Shown: in pieces, positions 9,515 through 17,802 of the stretch | Layout of the letters: the number at the start of each line of letters is the position of its first letter | Position numbering within the stretch: position 1 is the first letter of the stretch | From: JBBDSH01 sp040905045 | GTDB taxonomy: Bacteria; Pseudomonadota; Gammaproteobacteria; Eutrophobiales; Eutrophobiaceae | Length of the DNA: 64,000 nucleotides | Direction of reading: 5' to 3' | NCBI GenBank assembly: GCA_040905045.1 | Contig: JBBDSH010000099.1 | Span: 1 to 64,000, forward strand | Translations under genes and position numbers: made by a program | The notes under the pieces: generated by a model | The model's database searches: none | Seen by the model: the letters and a program-made list of their open reading frames with translations, nothing else | What the model was told of the DNA's origin: nothing

Positions 9515-9808
9515 TCAGGACTCCAGGGGATCCAGGTATTCCCGTTCATAGCTGCCATCCAGCGTCGCCAGGATGGGGTCCACCAGTTCGGTAAACCAGG
9601 GAGCATTGCGGTGTGTTTCCTCGGCCGCCTCGTCCTTGAAGGACTCGATCACGGCAAAGCGGCGTTCGCCGTCGCGCAGCCGGAAGGCGCGATAATAGAG
9701 ACAGTCCGGTTCGTTGGCGTGTACTTTCTCGCCCAGCGCCTTGATGAGACGGATGAATTCTTCCTCCTGTCCTTCCTTGACGGTCATCCGTGCGATGAAA
9801 GTCATCAT
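9515..9808 (-). CDS. ABM-domain (antibiotic biosynthesis monooxygenase fold) protein
   Basis: This is a small, single-domain ferredoxin-like fold protein of 97 residues. It starts MMTFIARMTVKEGQEEEFI and contains the usual CLYYRAFR and later ESFKDEAAEETHRNAPWF segments. ABM proteins include cofactor-free monooxygenases and quinol oxygenases, but many act as dimeric isomerase- or dehydrogenase-like helpers, so the reaction is open. I chose the ATG at 9808 because AGGGGG sits seven bases upstream. A longer frame reaching 9946 lacks a ribosome-binding site and has an unconserved N-terminus. The start could also be the next codon (9805). It is the first gene before the acyl-CoA synthetase, and its promoter shares the 184-base gap with the divergent Rieske ferredoxin. 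Confidence 0.75.
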   Translation of the reverse strand: MMTFIARMTVKEGQEEEFIRLIKALGEKVHANEPDCLYYRAFRLRDGERRFAVIESFKDEAAEETHRNAPWFTELVDPILATLDGSYEREYLDPLES

Positions 9809-9992
9809 ATACTTACCCCCTGGCAGGTTTATCATGGCCTGTTTATTGTAGTAGGTTGTGCCCGGCGCGGGCACAGATACGTTACAGGATACTACCATCG
9901 GCCCCCCAGAAAATAAACAGGTATGATTGTTTTTTTTATGAGGCAAGGTTGGTAGAATGCCATAAACCCCGGAATTTGAAGGATTTGCCAGT

Positions 9993-10313
9993 ATGCCAGA
10001 AGCCGGTTACATCGCCATCGCCCCGGTGGATGAGATCACCGAGAATCGCGTGCATTGTTTCGAGGTGGAGGGAGTGCGCCTGGTCCTCTGTAATGTGGGC
10101 GGTGAAATCTATGCCGTGGAGAACCAGTGTTCCCATGCCGATTCCGGCTTCGACAAGGGGCGGGTGCGGCGGCACAAGCTGCTGTGTCCCCTGCACGGCG
10201 CCATCTTCGACGTCCGCGACGGCAGTGTGCTGGGCAAGCCGGCGTTCAGCCCGATCAAGACTTATCCGGTCGTCATCGAGGATGGACAGGTGTATGTCAA
10301 GGTCGAAAGTTAA
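9993..10313 (+). CDS. Rieske [2Fe-2S] ferredoxin
   Basis: This 106-residue protein consists of one Rieske domain with ligands C46-x-H48 and C65-x2-H68 (CSHAD and CPLHGA). It has no signal or membrane segment, so it is a soluble cytoplasmic ferredoxin. Proteins like this carry single electrons from a reductase to Rieske oxygenases such as the two encoded on the opposite strand at 5.0-7.6 kb. Being divergent from the ABM/acyl-CoA-synthetase genes, it may share their regulation. No dedicated reductase is adjacent. The FAD-dependent ferredoxin reductase at 41.0 kb is the nearest candidate partner. Confidence 0.88.
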   Translation: MPEAGYIAIAPVDEITENRVHCFEVEGVRLVLCNVGGEIYAVENQCSHADSGFDKGRVRRHKLLCPLHGAIFDVRDGSVLGKPAFSPIKTYPVVIEDGQVYVKVES

Positions 10314-10400
10314 TGTCGCCTTCCGCTTGCGGTGGATACTTTTCCGGATAGCTGTATACCGGGTCAGAGCCAAACCTGTGATTAATGGTATCAGGATGAG

Positions 10401-11318
10401 ATGACGAAGCGTTTTCTGAAAGAACCCCTGCTGCATTTTCTTCTCTTGGGAGTCGTCCTGTTTCTGCTGCACGGTTATCTGAACCGGGCATCGCCCGATG
10501 ACAATCCATCGGCGATTGTTGTCGATCGGGACAACCTGCTGACCTATCTCCAGTACCGATCCCGGGCTTTTGAGCCGGAACATTTCGATCAGGTTTTGAG
10601 TAATATGCCAGCGGACCAATTGCAGCAACTGATCGACGAATACATACGCGAGGAAGCACTCTACCGGGAAGCCAGGGCACTGCAGCTGGGGCAAAACGAT
10701 TACGTGGCCCGTCTGCGGCTGATCCAGCAACTGGAATTCATCACCCGGGGATTTCTGGATAGCGGGGTCGAACTTACCGAAGATCGTATCCGCGAATACT
10801 ATGAACAACACAAGGGGGATTATCAGGAATCTCCCCGGATCACATTTACCCATGTGTTTTACGATCGGGAACGCCATGGTGAGAAAGCGGCGGCAGAACA
10901 GGCCCGGGAAACACTTCTACATCTCAATCATGAACGCGTCTCTTTCCAACAGGCACCGGCCCACGGTGACAGATTTCCGTATCATCTCAATTACGTTAAT
11001 CGGGGACCGCAGGCCGTGGCGGATCATTTCGGCGCCGATATGCAACAACGGTTGTTTGAAATGGAGCCCGACCCCGATCAATGGCGTGGACCCTATCGCT
11101 CGCCATTTGGTTTCCATCTGGTCCTGGTGGCACGCAACCAGCCGGGTCGTCTGCCACCACTGGAGGAAGTGCGCAGACAGGTGGAACGGGACGCGCAGCG
11201 CGTGACGCGACAACAACGATTCGAGCAGGCCGTGAAGGCCATCGTCGATAGTTACGACGTCAGGGTGATGCCGGAAGTGACAAAACATTCCGCAACCGGC
11301 CGGGAACAGGACTCATGA
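10401..11318 (+). CDS. Membrane-anchored parvulin-type peptidyl-prolyl isomerase
   Basis: This 305-residue protein has one N-terminal membrane anchor (about residues 11-28, HFLLLGVVLFLLHGYL) followed by a periplasmic helical SurA/PpiD-like region. A PpiC-type rotamase segment follows (about 145-240, with SPRITFTHVFY and GPYRSPFGFHLVLV). It would help fold exported or outer-membrane proteins. The next gene (HupE/UreJ) starts inside its last codons, ATGA at 11315, indicating coupling. The rotamase core is abbreviated compared with E. coli SurA, so it may be chiefly a chaperone. The link to HupE and DUF3604 genes suggests a dedicated client rather than a general role. Confidence 0.8.
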   Translation: MTKRFLKEPLLHFLLLGVVLFLLHGYLNRASPDDNPSAIVVDRDNLLTYLQYRSRAFEPEHFDQVLSNMPADQLQQLIDEYIREEALYREARALQLGQNDYVARLRLIQQLEFITRGFLDSGVELTEDRIREYYEQHKGDYQESPRITFTHVFYDRERHGEKAAAEQARETLLHLNHERVSFQQAPAHGDRFPYHLNYVNRGPQAVADHFGADMQQRLFEMEPDPDQWRGPYRSPFGFHLVLVARNQPGRLPPLEEVRRQVERDAQRVTRQQRFEQAVKAIVDSYDVRVMPEVTKHSATGREQDS

Positions 11319-12358
11319 ACGCCGGCACGGTATGGTTACGTTGTCGCGTCCTGGTACTGATGCTGTTCCTGTCTGGCGTAGGTCTCACCGCGCAGGCCCA
11401 CGAAAGCCGCCCGCTTTATATCGAACTCAACCAAACCGGCCCGGATCGCTATCAATTACATTGGAAGACACCGCCCTCGGTACCGGATCGGTTCATGCCT
11501 GCGGTCAGTCTACCGGAAACCTGCAGTGCCGTGGGACAGGCGGTGCGGTTTGCCGGCACGGACGGAATAATTCAGCGGCAGCAATTTGACTGTCCGGCCT
11601 CTCCCGCCGGCGGAGTATTGCGTATCGATTACCCGGGCCCGAATCCATCCATATCGGCGTTGGTGCGGTATACTACACTTAATGGCGAACGGCACAGTAC
11701 CATTCTGGGTCCCGACCGGCGTGAGTGGCTAATACCCGAAGGGGAAAGCACCGGTGGAGTTGCCCGGGAATATCTGCTGTTGGGCGTCGAGCATATCTGG
11801 GCGGGGATCGACCACCTATTGTTTCTGGTGGGATTGTTGTGGATTGCCGGCACCTGGCGGCGGATCCTGGTGACCATCACCGGCTTCACTATCGCCCATT
11901 CCCTGACGCTGATATTGTCCGCCCTGAATGTCGTGCGCTTGCCCATTGCTCCCGTGGAGGCGGTGATCGCGCTCAGCATCGTGTTCCTGGCAACGGAAAT
12001 CGTCAAGGGACCCCGCGACAGTCTCACTTGGCGCCGGCCCATCAGCGTTTCCTGCTCGTTCGGATTGTTGCACGGTTTCGGATTTGCCGCGGTGTTGGCG
12101 GAGATCGGTCTGCCGCAGACGGAACTGGTCACGGGACTCCTGTTTTTCAATCTGGGCGTGGAAGTAGGTCAGGTGATCTTCGCAGGGGTGGTCATCGGGC
12201 TCATGTCGGGAATGAGGCATTACAGGCGGAGATTCGGTGGAAGCTTTGCGTATGTGTTCAGGCCGGAACCGGTGCGTCTGGCGGCGGGCTATGTCGTCGG
12301 GACGGTGGCGGCGTACTGGGTGGTGGAACGATGTGTGGCGTTTCTGCCCGCGGTATGA
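11315..12358 (+). CDS. HupE/UreJ-family membrane protein
   Basis: This is a 347-residue polytopic inner-membrane protein with a cleavable signal (ending near TAQAHES) and a soluble N-terminal domain of about 130 residues. Six or so transmembrane segments follow, with the family motif GVEHIWAGIDHLLFLVGLLW and conserved LLHGFGFA. HupE/UreJ proteins are usually linked to nickel supply for hydrogenase or urease, but neither enzyme is encoded here. This long form with the extra-membrane domain is a distinct subgroup whose substrate, possibly another metal, is unproven. It overlaps the parvulin gene by 4 bases and precedes the DUF3604 gene by 99 bases. The cargo is unknown. Confidence 0.8.
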   Translation: MNAGTVWLRCRVLVLMLFLSGVGLTAQAHESRPLYIELNQTGPDRYQLHWKTPPSVPDRFMPAVSLPETCSAVGQAVRFAGTDGIIQRQQFDCPASPAGGVLRIDYPGPNPSISALVRYTTLNGERHSTILGPDRREWLIPEGESTGGVAREYLLLGVEHIWAGIDHLLFLVGLLWIAGTWRRILVTITGFTIAHSLTLILSALNVVRLPIAPVEAVIALSIVFLATEIVKGPRDSLTWRRPISVSCSFGLLHGFGFAAVLAEIGLPQTELVTGLLFFNLGVEVGQVIFAGVVIGLMSGMRHYRRRFGGSFAYVFRPEPVRLAAGYVVGTVAAYWVVERCVAFLPAV

Positions 12359-12457
12359 GCAATCGCTAAACCCGTTCGGTACTGGCATGGATATTCGCCC
12401 TGAATCAACGTCTGAAAAATACATAGCCAGTTTTGTGAATCCTGAAGGAGAACAGTC

Positions 12458-14356
12458 ATGATATTTTACAGAATACATAACCTCCGGATAAGTAGCGTGG
12501 CGATGCTTGCCATTCTGATGGTGATGCTTTCGCCGGTCACGGTACCGGCTGGACCGATGGAAGATGACAGACAATATTCGCCGCCGGTGGCCAACGATTA
12601 TCCGCAGCGCGTTTATTGGGGTGATACCCACCTGCATACCAACTATTCCGCGGATTCCTACAGCTATGGCACCCAGTCCTTGTCACCGGCGGAGGCCTAC
12701 CAGTTTGCCCGCGGCCGGGCGTTGACTTCTGAAACGGGCTGGCGGGTACAGCTCAAACGGCCGCTGGATTTCCTGGCGGTGACGGACCATGCCGAATACC
12801 TGGGCGGTTTTCTCTACGCCGATGCCGGTGACGAGGAATTGTTGCGTACCGAACTGGGCAGGCGCTGGCGGGATATCCTGGAAAGGGGAGAGGACATCGA
12901 GCTTATCCGCGAGATCGTCGTTGCCTTTAACCAGGGCAAGGAAGGCAAACAGTTGCCGGAGGCCTTCCGGCGCCGGATCTGGAAAGAAGTGACCCGGACC
13001 GCGGATGACTATAACGAACCGGGTCGATTCACCACGCTGATCGGTTATGAGTGGACCTCCCAGATCGACGGCAATAATCTGCATCGTGTGGTCCTCTACA
13101 AGGACGATGCGGAAACCGCATCCAGCCTGTTGCCGTTTTCCGCCCTGGACAGCCGTGACCCGGAGGATTTATGGCGGTTTCTGGCGGACTACGAAGCGAA
13201 GACCGGCGGTCAGATCCTGGCTATTCCCCACAATCCCAATGTCAGTAACGGCATGATGTTCGCCGCCGCCACGCTTTCCGGTGATCCCCTGTCGGCGGAT
13301 TACGCCCGCCGGCGCAGCCGCTGGGAGCCCTTGCTGGAAGTCACCCAGGTCAAGGGCGACAGTGAAACCCATCCGATATTGTCTCCCACCGATGAATTCG
13401 CCGATTATCAGCGCTGGGACCAAGCCAATATCATGATGAATCAGAAGAAGGAACCCTGGATGCTGCCTACCGAATACGCCCGCTCGGCCCTGCAACTGGG
13501 ATTGCAGCATGGGGAACGTCTGGGCGTGAATCCGTTCAAGTTCGGTATGGTGGGCGGGACCGATTCCCATACCAGTCTGTCCACCACCACCAGTGATAAT
13601 TACTTCGGCAAGTTTCCCAATTCCGAGCCGTCCGCGGAGCGGATGTTCACGCTCATGGCGCCCAACATCGATATTCCCAGTGATAACTGGCGTTTGGGTG
13701 TGTCCGGGCTGGCCGCAGTCTGGGCCAGGGACAATACCCGGGAGGCGCTGTTCGAAGCCATGCAGCGGCGTGAAACCTATGCCACGACCGGCACGCGCAT
13801 CCAGGTACGCTTCTTCGGCGGCTGGGATTTTGAAGCGGATACCGTGCACCGGGCCGATTATGCCAAAGTCGGTTATGAGCGCGGTGTGCCCATGGGCGGG
13901 ACACTGGCAACGCCACCAGAGGGCGCGGCGCCCGTTTTCATGGTGACCGCTTCCAGGGATCCGGAAGAAGCCAACCTGGATCGGGTGCAGATCATCAAGG
14001 GTTGGATAGACGAACGCGGCGAGCGACAGGAAAAGATCTATGATGTCGCCCTGGCCGACGGCCGTGAAGTGGATCCGGAGACGGGCAAGGCGCCGCCGGT
14101 GGGCAATACCGTGAACGTGGCCGATGCCACCTACAGTAACAGTATCGGTGATCCCCACCTGGCCGCGGTCTGGACCGATCCGGATTTTGATCCGCAGCGA
14201 CCTGCCGTTTACTACGTGCGGGTGATCGAGATACCCACGCCCCGCTGGACTGCCTACGACGCGGCCTTCTTCGGGACGCAACCACCACCGGAGGTGCCCA
14301 TGGTGACCACCAACCGGGCCTATACCTCACCGATATGGTACGAGCCCGTGAAATGA
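12458..14356 (+). CDS. DUF3604 secreted PHP-like metal-dependent hydrolase
   Basis: This 632-residue protein carries an N-terminal signal sequence (residues 1 to about 32) and matches the DUF3604 family. It has a histidine-rich metal-site motif, YWGDTHLHTNYSADS, near residue 50 and a second, DFLAVTDHAEYLGG, near 105. Later come IPHNPNVSNG and FGMVGGTDSHTS. The HxH / TDH pattern resembles PHP-type phosphoesterases, so a periplasmic metal-dependent hydrolase is a fair inference, but no activity is established to my knowledge. AAGGAG seven bases upstream supports the start. It forms a set with the upstream parvulin and HupE-like genes, perhaps supplying folding help and metal, and is followed closely by an NTF2-fold gene. 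Confidence 0.85.
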   Translation: MIFYRIHNLRISSVAMLAILMVMLSPVTVPAGPMEDDRQYSPPVANDYPQRVYWGDTHLHTNYSADSYSYGTQSLSPAEAYQFARGRALTSETGWRVQLKRPLDFLAVTDHAEYLGGFLYADAGDEELLRTELGRRWRDILERGEDIELIREIVVAFNQGKEGKQLPEAFRRRIWKEVTRTADDYNEPGRFTTLIGYEWTSQIDGNNLHRVVLYKDDAETASSLLPFSALDSRDPEDLWRFLADYEAKTGGQILAIPHNPNVSNGMMFAAATLSGDPLSADYARRRSRWEPLLEVTQVKGDSETHPILSPTDEFADYQRWDQANIMMNQKKEPWMLPTEYARSALQLGLQHGERLGVNPFKFGMVGGTDSHTSLSTTTSDNYFGKFPNSEPSAERMFTLMAPNIDIPSDNWRLGVSGLAAVWARDNTREALFEAMQRRETYATTGTRIQVRFFGGWDFEADTVHRADYAKVGYERGVPMGGTLATPPEGAAPVFMVTASRDPEEANLDRVQIIKGWIDERGERQEKIYDVALADGREVDPETGKAPPVGNTVNVADATYSNSIGDPHLAAVWTDPDFDPQRPAVYYVRVIEIPTPRWTAYDAAFFGTQPPPEVPMVTTNRAYTSPIWYEPVK

Positions 14357-14381
14357 GTCCAATCAGAGTGAGGAAAGCACA

Positions 14382-14888
14382 GTGACAGGATCAAATCCGG
14401 TGTCCTACGATGATCGGGTTGAGCAATTATGGGCCATCCAGGAGATTAAAAACCTGGCGCTGACGTATGCCTATGCCGTTGATACGCGGGACTGGCCGCT
14501 TCTGGAATCGCTCTGGGTCGAAACCTCCGAACCCTCGGAGAGTCTCCTGGATATCCATATGATGCGTCAATTGCCGGCCTTTCTTGAGGGGCTCGAGGCA
14601 TCAACCCTGCTGGTGGCCAACCATCTCATTGAATTTGACGGCCCCGATAATGCCACGGGTTCCGTGTATTGCTACTGCATGATGGATTGGGACAGGTTTA
14701 TTGATCAGAATATTATTTATAAAGACGTTTATGAGCGTCATGATGGCAAATGGCTGTTCAGGACGCGCGATCACCGCTTGTGGTGGGGGATTGAAAGGCG
14801 GGAAAATCCGATGAGACAACCTCCAGCCAACTGGCCGGATTCTCCGATCGGCTCGGGCGATGCCTTTGAATTCATCCGTCGCCGCTGA
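14382..14888 (+). CDS. SnoaL/NTF2-fold protein
   Basis: This 168-residue protein has the cone-shaped NTF2/SnoaL fold signature at its N-terminus (VEQLWAIQEIKNLALTYAYAVDTRDWPLLESLW) and the typical YKDVYERHDGKWLFRTRDHRLWW end. Relatives are isomerases, dehydratases or ring-hydroxylating-dioxygenase-like beta subunits. This one lies in a catabolic setting but has no identified substrate. The start codon is GTG, preceded by GAGTGAGGAAAG. It follows the DUF3604 gene by 25 bases and is likely the last gene of that operon. A second NTF2-fold gene occurs at 21.9 kb. Confidence 0.78.
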   Translation: MTGSNPVSYDDRVEQLWAIQEIKNLALTYAYAVDTRDWPLLESLWVETSEPSESLLDIHMMRQLPAFLEGLEASTLLVANHLIEFDGPDNATGSVYCYCMMDWDRFIDQNIIYKDVYERHDGKWLFRTRDHRLWWGIERRENPMRQPPANWPDSPIGSGDAFEFIRRR

Positions 14889-14974
14889 AAATCATGACCT
14901 TGTCACGGAAGCACAACTCCGCTTAAGGTCAAAGGTCGGCATTGAACATCAAGGTAGAGGGAACTATAAATGGA

Positions 14975-15283
14975 TCAAGCGTGTGATTCCGATGCCCGGA
15001 TCACCTTCGGTGCCGGTTTTTGCATGGCCTGCCACAGTTCGTAATCGGTCTGCATCCTGAGCCAGCTTTCGGCACTCGGCCCGTGCTTGGGACCGCCGAG
15101 CCAGGCTTCGAGCCGACGGGCCATATCGGCCGAAATGCCGGCCTGTCCGTTGACGAGACGGGACAGCGTTACCCGCGAAACGCCGAGCTGGTGCGCTGCT
15201 TCCGTAATCGTGATCCCGAGTGCCGGCAGAATGTCCTCACGGATCGTCTCTCCCGGGTGGGGTGGGTTGAACATGCGGCCCAT
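14975..15283 (-). CDS. higA: HigA-family antitoxin (XRE helix-turn-helix), toxin lost
   Basis: This 102-residue protein starts MGRMFNPPHPGETIREDIL, the hallmark N-terminus of HigA antitoxins. Its helix-turn-helix is ITEAAHQLGVSRVTLSRLVNG, followed by SADMARRLEAWLGG. HigA binds HigB toxin and represses its own promoter. The ATG at 15283 is preferred over an upstream in-frame ATG because AAGAGGT lies seven bases before it. The usual layout has higB immediately upstream, but only about ten HigB-like codons remain there. The protein is therefore an orphan antitoxin that may now act as a stand-alone repressor or protect against other HigB toxins. That role is inference. Confidence 0.88.
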   Translation of the reverse strand: MGRMFNPPHPGETIREDILPALGITITEAAHQLGVSRVTLSRLVNGQAGISADMARRLEAWLGGPKHGPSAESWLRMQTDYELWQAMQKPAPKVIRASESHA

Positions 15284-15299
15284 AGTAAGTACCTCTTGA

Positions 15300-15329
15300 G
15301 TGATAATCTTGATAGTCAACGAGAATGGC
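15300..15329 (-). pseudogene. Remnant of the higB toxin C-terminus
   Basis: On the minus strand, ten codons read AILVDYQDYH. This resembles the conserved end of HigB toxins (typically ending in a VDYEDYH-like string). It lies at the expected distance, 16 bases before the higA start. The stop codon is missing and the preceding codons show no toxin similarity, so the toxin is gone. The match is short and rests on recalled family features. Confidence 0.5.
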
Positions 15330-15449
15330 ATGGTATTTTGTAAGCGGGGGTTTTAAACCGTCCTTGAGTCGTTTCTCCGGTTATTGTAAGGTCGGAAAAT
15401 AGGAACTGTACACATTTCTTAATTGACCACTTTATAAGGAGATAAAAAC

Positions 15450-15680
15450 ATGGCATTGAGCCCACAACAGGCAGGCGACGGAGGTGATGGAATGGAAGCG
15501 CGTATAGCTCGACTGGAATCCGACGTTGCACACATAAGAACCGACATCGCGGAGATCAAGGTCGACACGAAAGATTTCAGGAAGGAAATTCGTGAGGACT
15601 TCCGAATACTCTGGGGCGCTCTCTTCTTTATTACACTGGGACTGGCCGGGCTTATGACCAAAGGCTTCGGCTGGCTCTGA
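15450..15680 (+). CDS. Small coiled-coil membrane protein of unknown function
   Basis: This 76-residue protein has a heptad-rich segment (MEARIARLESDVAHIRTDIAEIKVD, about residues 15-39) and ends in one transmembrane helix (about 54-70, LWGALFFITLGLAGLMT). This layout is seen in many small bacterial proteins resembling haemolysin XhlA, and it suggests an oligomer anchored in the inner membrane. AAGGAG is well placed before the ATG. It is flanked by the minus-strand higA and VOC genes and stands alone. I cannot give a function. Confidence 0.7.
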   Translation: MALSPQQAGDGGDGMEARIARLESDVAHIRTDIAEIKVDTKDFRKEIREDFRILWGALFFITLGLAGLMTKGFGWL

Positions 15681-15734
15681 ATCAATACTTGGGTGGAGAG
15701 CAGCTAAACCCACCATAGCCTTTTAGAGAACGGA

Positions 15735-16250
15735 TCAGCCGCGGATTGGATCGCTGCCGTCCCAGTCCACCGAAGCCTGGTACATATAATCGAAGGCCTT
15801 GAGCAGCTGCGGCGTCGACTGCAGCAATTCGATCATGGTGCCGTTGTGATGGCCTGTTTCCACGTAGGCGAAGCGCATGCCGGTGGTGGTTTCGCCGTGC
15901 TGAATGACCTGATCGCGGAAGTTGTTATCCTCAATCACTTTATCCAGATCATCAACGACGCTGCCCACGTGCTGCAGACCGGGCGCATTATGGGCCAGAA
16001 AGTCCCGGTAGATGGACGGGCCGTCGTCGTTCTGCTGCGACAGTTCGATCTGGTGACTGCCGCTGTAGGCAATGGCGACCGTTAGGTCGGGTTCGATGGG
16101 CTCACCCCGGTAATAGCATTCCTTGAAATCGATTTTGCGAATGACGAAGAAGGGGCCGACGCCCATGACTTCGCTCCAGTGACGGGCGGCGGATTCCCAG
16201 TCATCGACCACGAATCCGCTCTGGATGATTTTTCCGAGTGTTCGACTCAT
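15735..16250 (-). CDS. VOC (glyoxalase/bleomycin-resistance fold) protein
   Basis: This 171-residue vicinal-oxygen-chelate fold protein has paired beta-alpha-beta modules: GFVVDDWESAARHWSEVMGVGPFF at the start and GLQHVGSVVDDLDKVI in the middle. VOC proteins include glyoxalases, ring-cleavage dioxygenases and epimerases. Metal-ligand-like histidines (HQIEL, LQHVG) and a glutamate (MIELL) are present. It shares the GVGPFF motif and a C-terminal WDGSDP motif with the VOC protein at 21.0 kb, so the two are paralogs. Its monocistronic position gives no partner. An enzymatic role in the degradative pathway is likely but unassigned. Confidence 0.78.
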   Translation of the reverse strand: MSRTLGKIIQSGFVVDDWESAARHWSEVMGVGPFFVIRKIDFKECYYRGEPIEPDLTVAIAYSGSHQIELSQQNDDGPSIYRDFLAHNAPGLQHVGSVVDDLDKVIEDNNFRDQVIQHGETTTGMRFAYVETGHHNGTMIELLQSTPQLLKAFDYMYQASVDWDGSDPIRG

Positions 16251-16382
16251 AAATTTGTCTCATTAGCAGAATAAGTGAGCGTTATCCTGCTCGCAATGAG
16301 CGCCAATTCTATGATAGACAGGATTTTTTTGCGTCTGTCTGGCATGAAATCGAGCCCGGTTATCGGGGTTGGTTTTTCAACA

Positions 16383-16463
16383 GGATCTCGCCAAGCACGC
16401 AAAGTTCGCAAAGAGGTAAAAATCCATACTTTCTTTGCGGTCTTGGCGAACTTGGCGAGATCC
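16383..16463. repeat. CGCCAAG/CGCAAAG palindromic repeat
   Basis: Thirteen-base perfect arms (GGATCTCGCCAAG at 16383-16395, complement at 16451-16463) enclose a second, imperfect stem built of CGCAAAG and CGCCAAG units. The element sits between the VOC gene and the minus-strand acyl-CoA dehydrogenase gene. Palindromes of this wording are widespread intergenic repeats in proteobacteria. I infer no function beyond possible transcript ending. Confidence 0.75.
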
Positions 16464-16522
16464 ACCATGACCCTTCCAGATACCCATAAATTTTGCTGAA
16501 GAACCATAAATTTAAGACGTTA

Positions 16523-17683
16523 TTAGCGCCGTTGATCAAAGCGGCGTCCGATCATGGCACTGGTGATATTGATCTTCTGTATGTCGATGGTGCCGCCGGC
16601 GATACCCCAGCCCCAGGCATCGCGCATGCGCCGCTCGGCGGCGTATTCCTTGGAATAGCCGTAACCGCCCATGAGCTGTACTGCGTTGCCGGTAACGGTG
16701 CGGGCGATTTCGTTGGCGTAACACTTGGCGATGGAGGATTCCTCGATACTGGGCATGCCGTCCTCGGCGTTGCAGGCGGCGCGGTGGATCAGCAGGCGGG
16801 CGGCATCCACCTGCATGCGCATTTCCGCCAGGCGTATCTGCACGGCCTGGAAATCGATGATGGGTTTGCCGAACTGTTTTCGTTCCTGGACGTATTCGAT
16901 CACGTCCGCCAGCGAACCGGCGGCCTGGGCCAGGGCCATGGTGGCGTTACCGCAGCGCTCCAGGTCGAAGGCCTCCATGAGTTTCTTGAAGCCGCCGGCG
17001 TGCACGATGACATTTTCCTCGGGGACCGTGACGTCGTCGAAGTAGATGTCCGATGAGGGGACACCGCGAAAGCCCATGAGCTCTTCAGGCTTGCCGAAGG
17101 ACAGTCCCGGCGTGTCCTTTTCCACGAACACTGCGCCGATGCCTTTGGCACCGGGATCATCGGAGAGCCGGCAGTACACCACGTAACCGCCGGCGTGACC
17201 GCCGCCGGAACACCAGCGCTTGGTGCCGTTCAGAACCACCTTGTCGTTCTTGATGACACCCTTTGTGGTCAGATCCGTCAGCGCCGTCCCGGCCGCCGGC
17301 TCCGACATGGCCACGGCCACCATCATCTCGCCGCGGCACACCGCCGGCAGGACCCGTTCCCGCAGCGCCGGTTGGCCGAAATGCTCGATGGCCCGCACCG
17401 GGCCCACCGAGGATTCAAAGATGGGGAAGGCGACAGCCGCGGAGATCTGCCCCACCTCTTCCAGTACCAGCAGGGCCTCCAGATTGCCCAGGCCCAGTCC
17501 GCCCAGTTCTTCCGATACGTTGACGCCCAATAGCCCCATTTCCGCAAATTCATTCACCAGTTCGGGGGAAGGGGGCTCTCCGGTGCGCTCAATTTCCTCG
17601 GCGGCGGCCGGCAGTTTATCCCGCGCGAAACGGCGCACTGTATCCTGCAGTTGTTGTTGTTCGGGTGTCAGTCGGAAGTCCAT
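16523..17683 (-). CDS. Acyl-CoA dehydrogenase
   Basis: This 386-residue flavoprotein introduces a C2-C3 double bond into an acyl-CoA and passes electrons to EtfAB (encoded at 31.4-33.1 kb). It starts MDFRLTPEQQQLQDTVRRFA and has the mid-domain FAD contact VAMSEPAAGTALTD and the C-terminal QLMGGYGYSKEYAAERRMRD. Where many relatives have the catalytic glutamate (YEGT), it reads IAGGT. As in isovaleryl-CoA-dehydrogenase-like enzymes, the base must lie elsewhere, or the protein needs a partner subunit. The ATG at 17683 is preferred over an upstream in-frame start because the family N-terminus begins there and AGGA precedes it. It is divergent from the flavin oxidoreductase gene. Confidence 0.87.
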   Translation of the reverse strand: MDFRLTPEQQQLQDTVRRFARDKLPAAAEEIERTGEPPSPELVNEFAEMGLLGVNVSEELGGLGLGNLEALLVLEEVGQISAAVAFPIFESSVGPVRAIEHFGQPALRERVLPAVCRGEMMVAVAMSEPAAGTALTDLTTKGVIKNDKVVLNGTKRWCSGGGHAGGYVVYCRLSDDPGAKGIGAVFVEKDTPGLSFGKPEELMGFRGVPSSDIYFDDVTVPEENVIVHAGGFKKLMEAFDLERCGNATMALAQAAGSLADVIEYVQERKQFGKPIIDFQAVQIRLAEMRMQVDAARLLIHRAACNAEDGMPSIEESSIAKCYANEIARTVTGNAVQLMGGYGYSKEYAAERRMRDAWGWGIAGGTIDIQKINITSAMIGRRFDQRR

Positions 17684-17802
17684 CGGGCATCCTGTGGTAT
17701 AAGTGGGGTTCCGGTAAGCGTACCGAAATATTTGCCTGCAATGGCGGGAAAGTATACTCTCCCGACTATGAAAAGAAAACAATCACGACTGTTTGTTATT
17801 TT

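Noticed and set aside
9515..9808. Antibiotic biosynthesis function from the ABM name
   Set aside because: The ABM fold is generic and no biosynthetic cluster is nearby.
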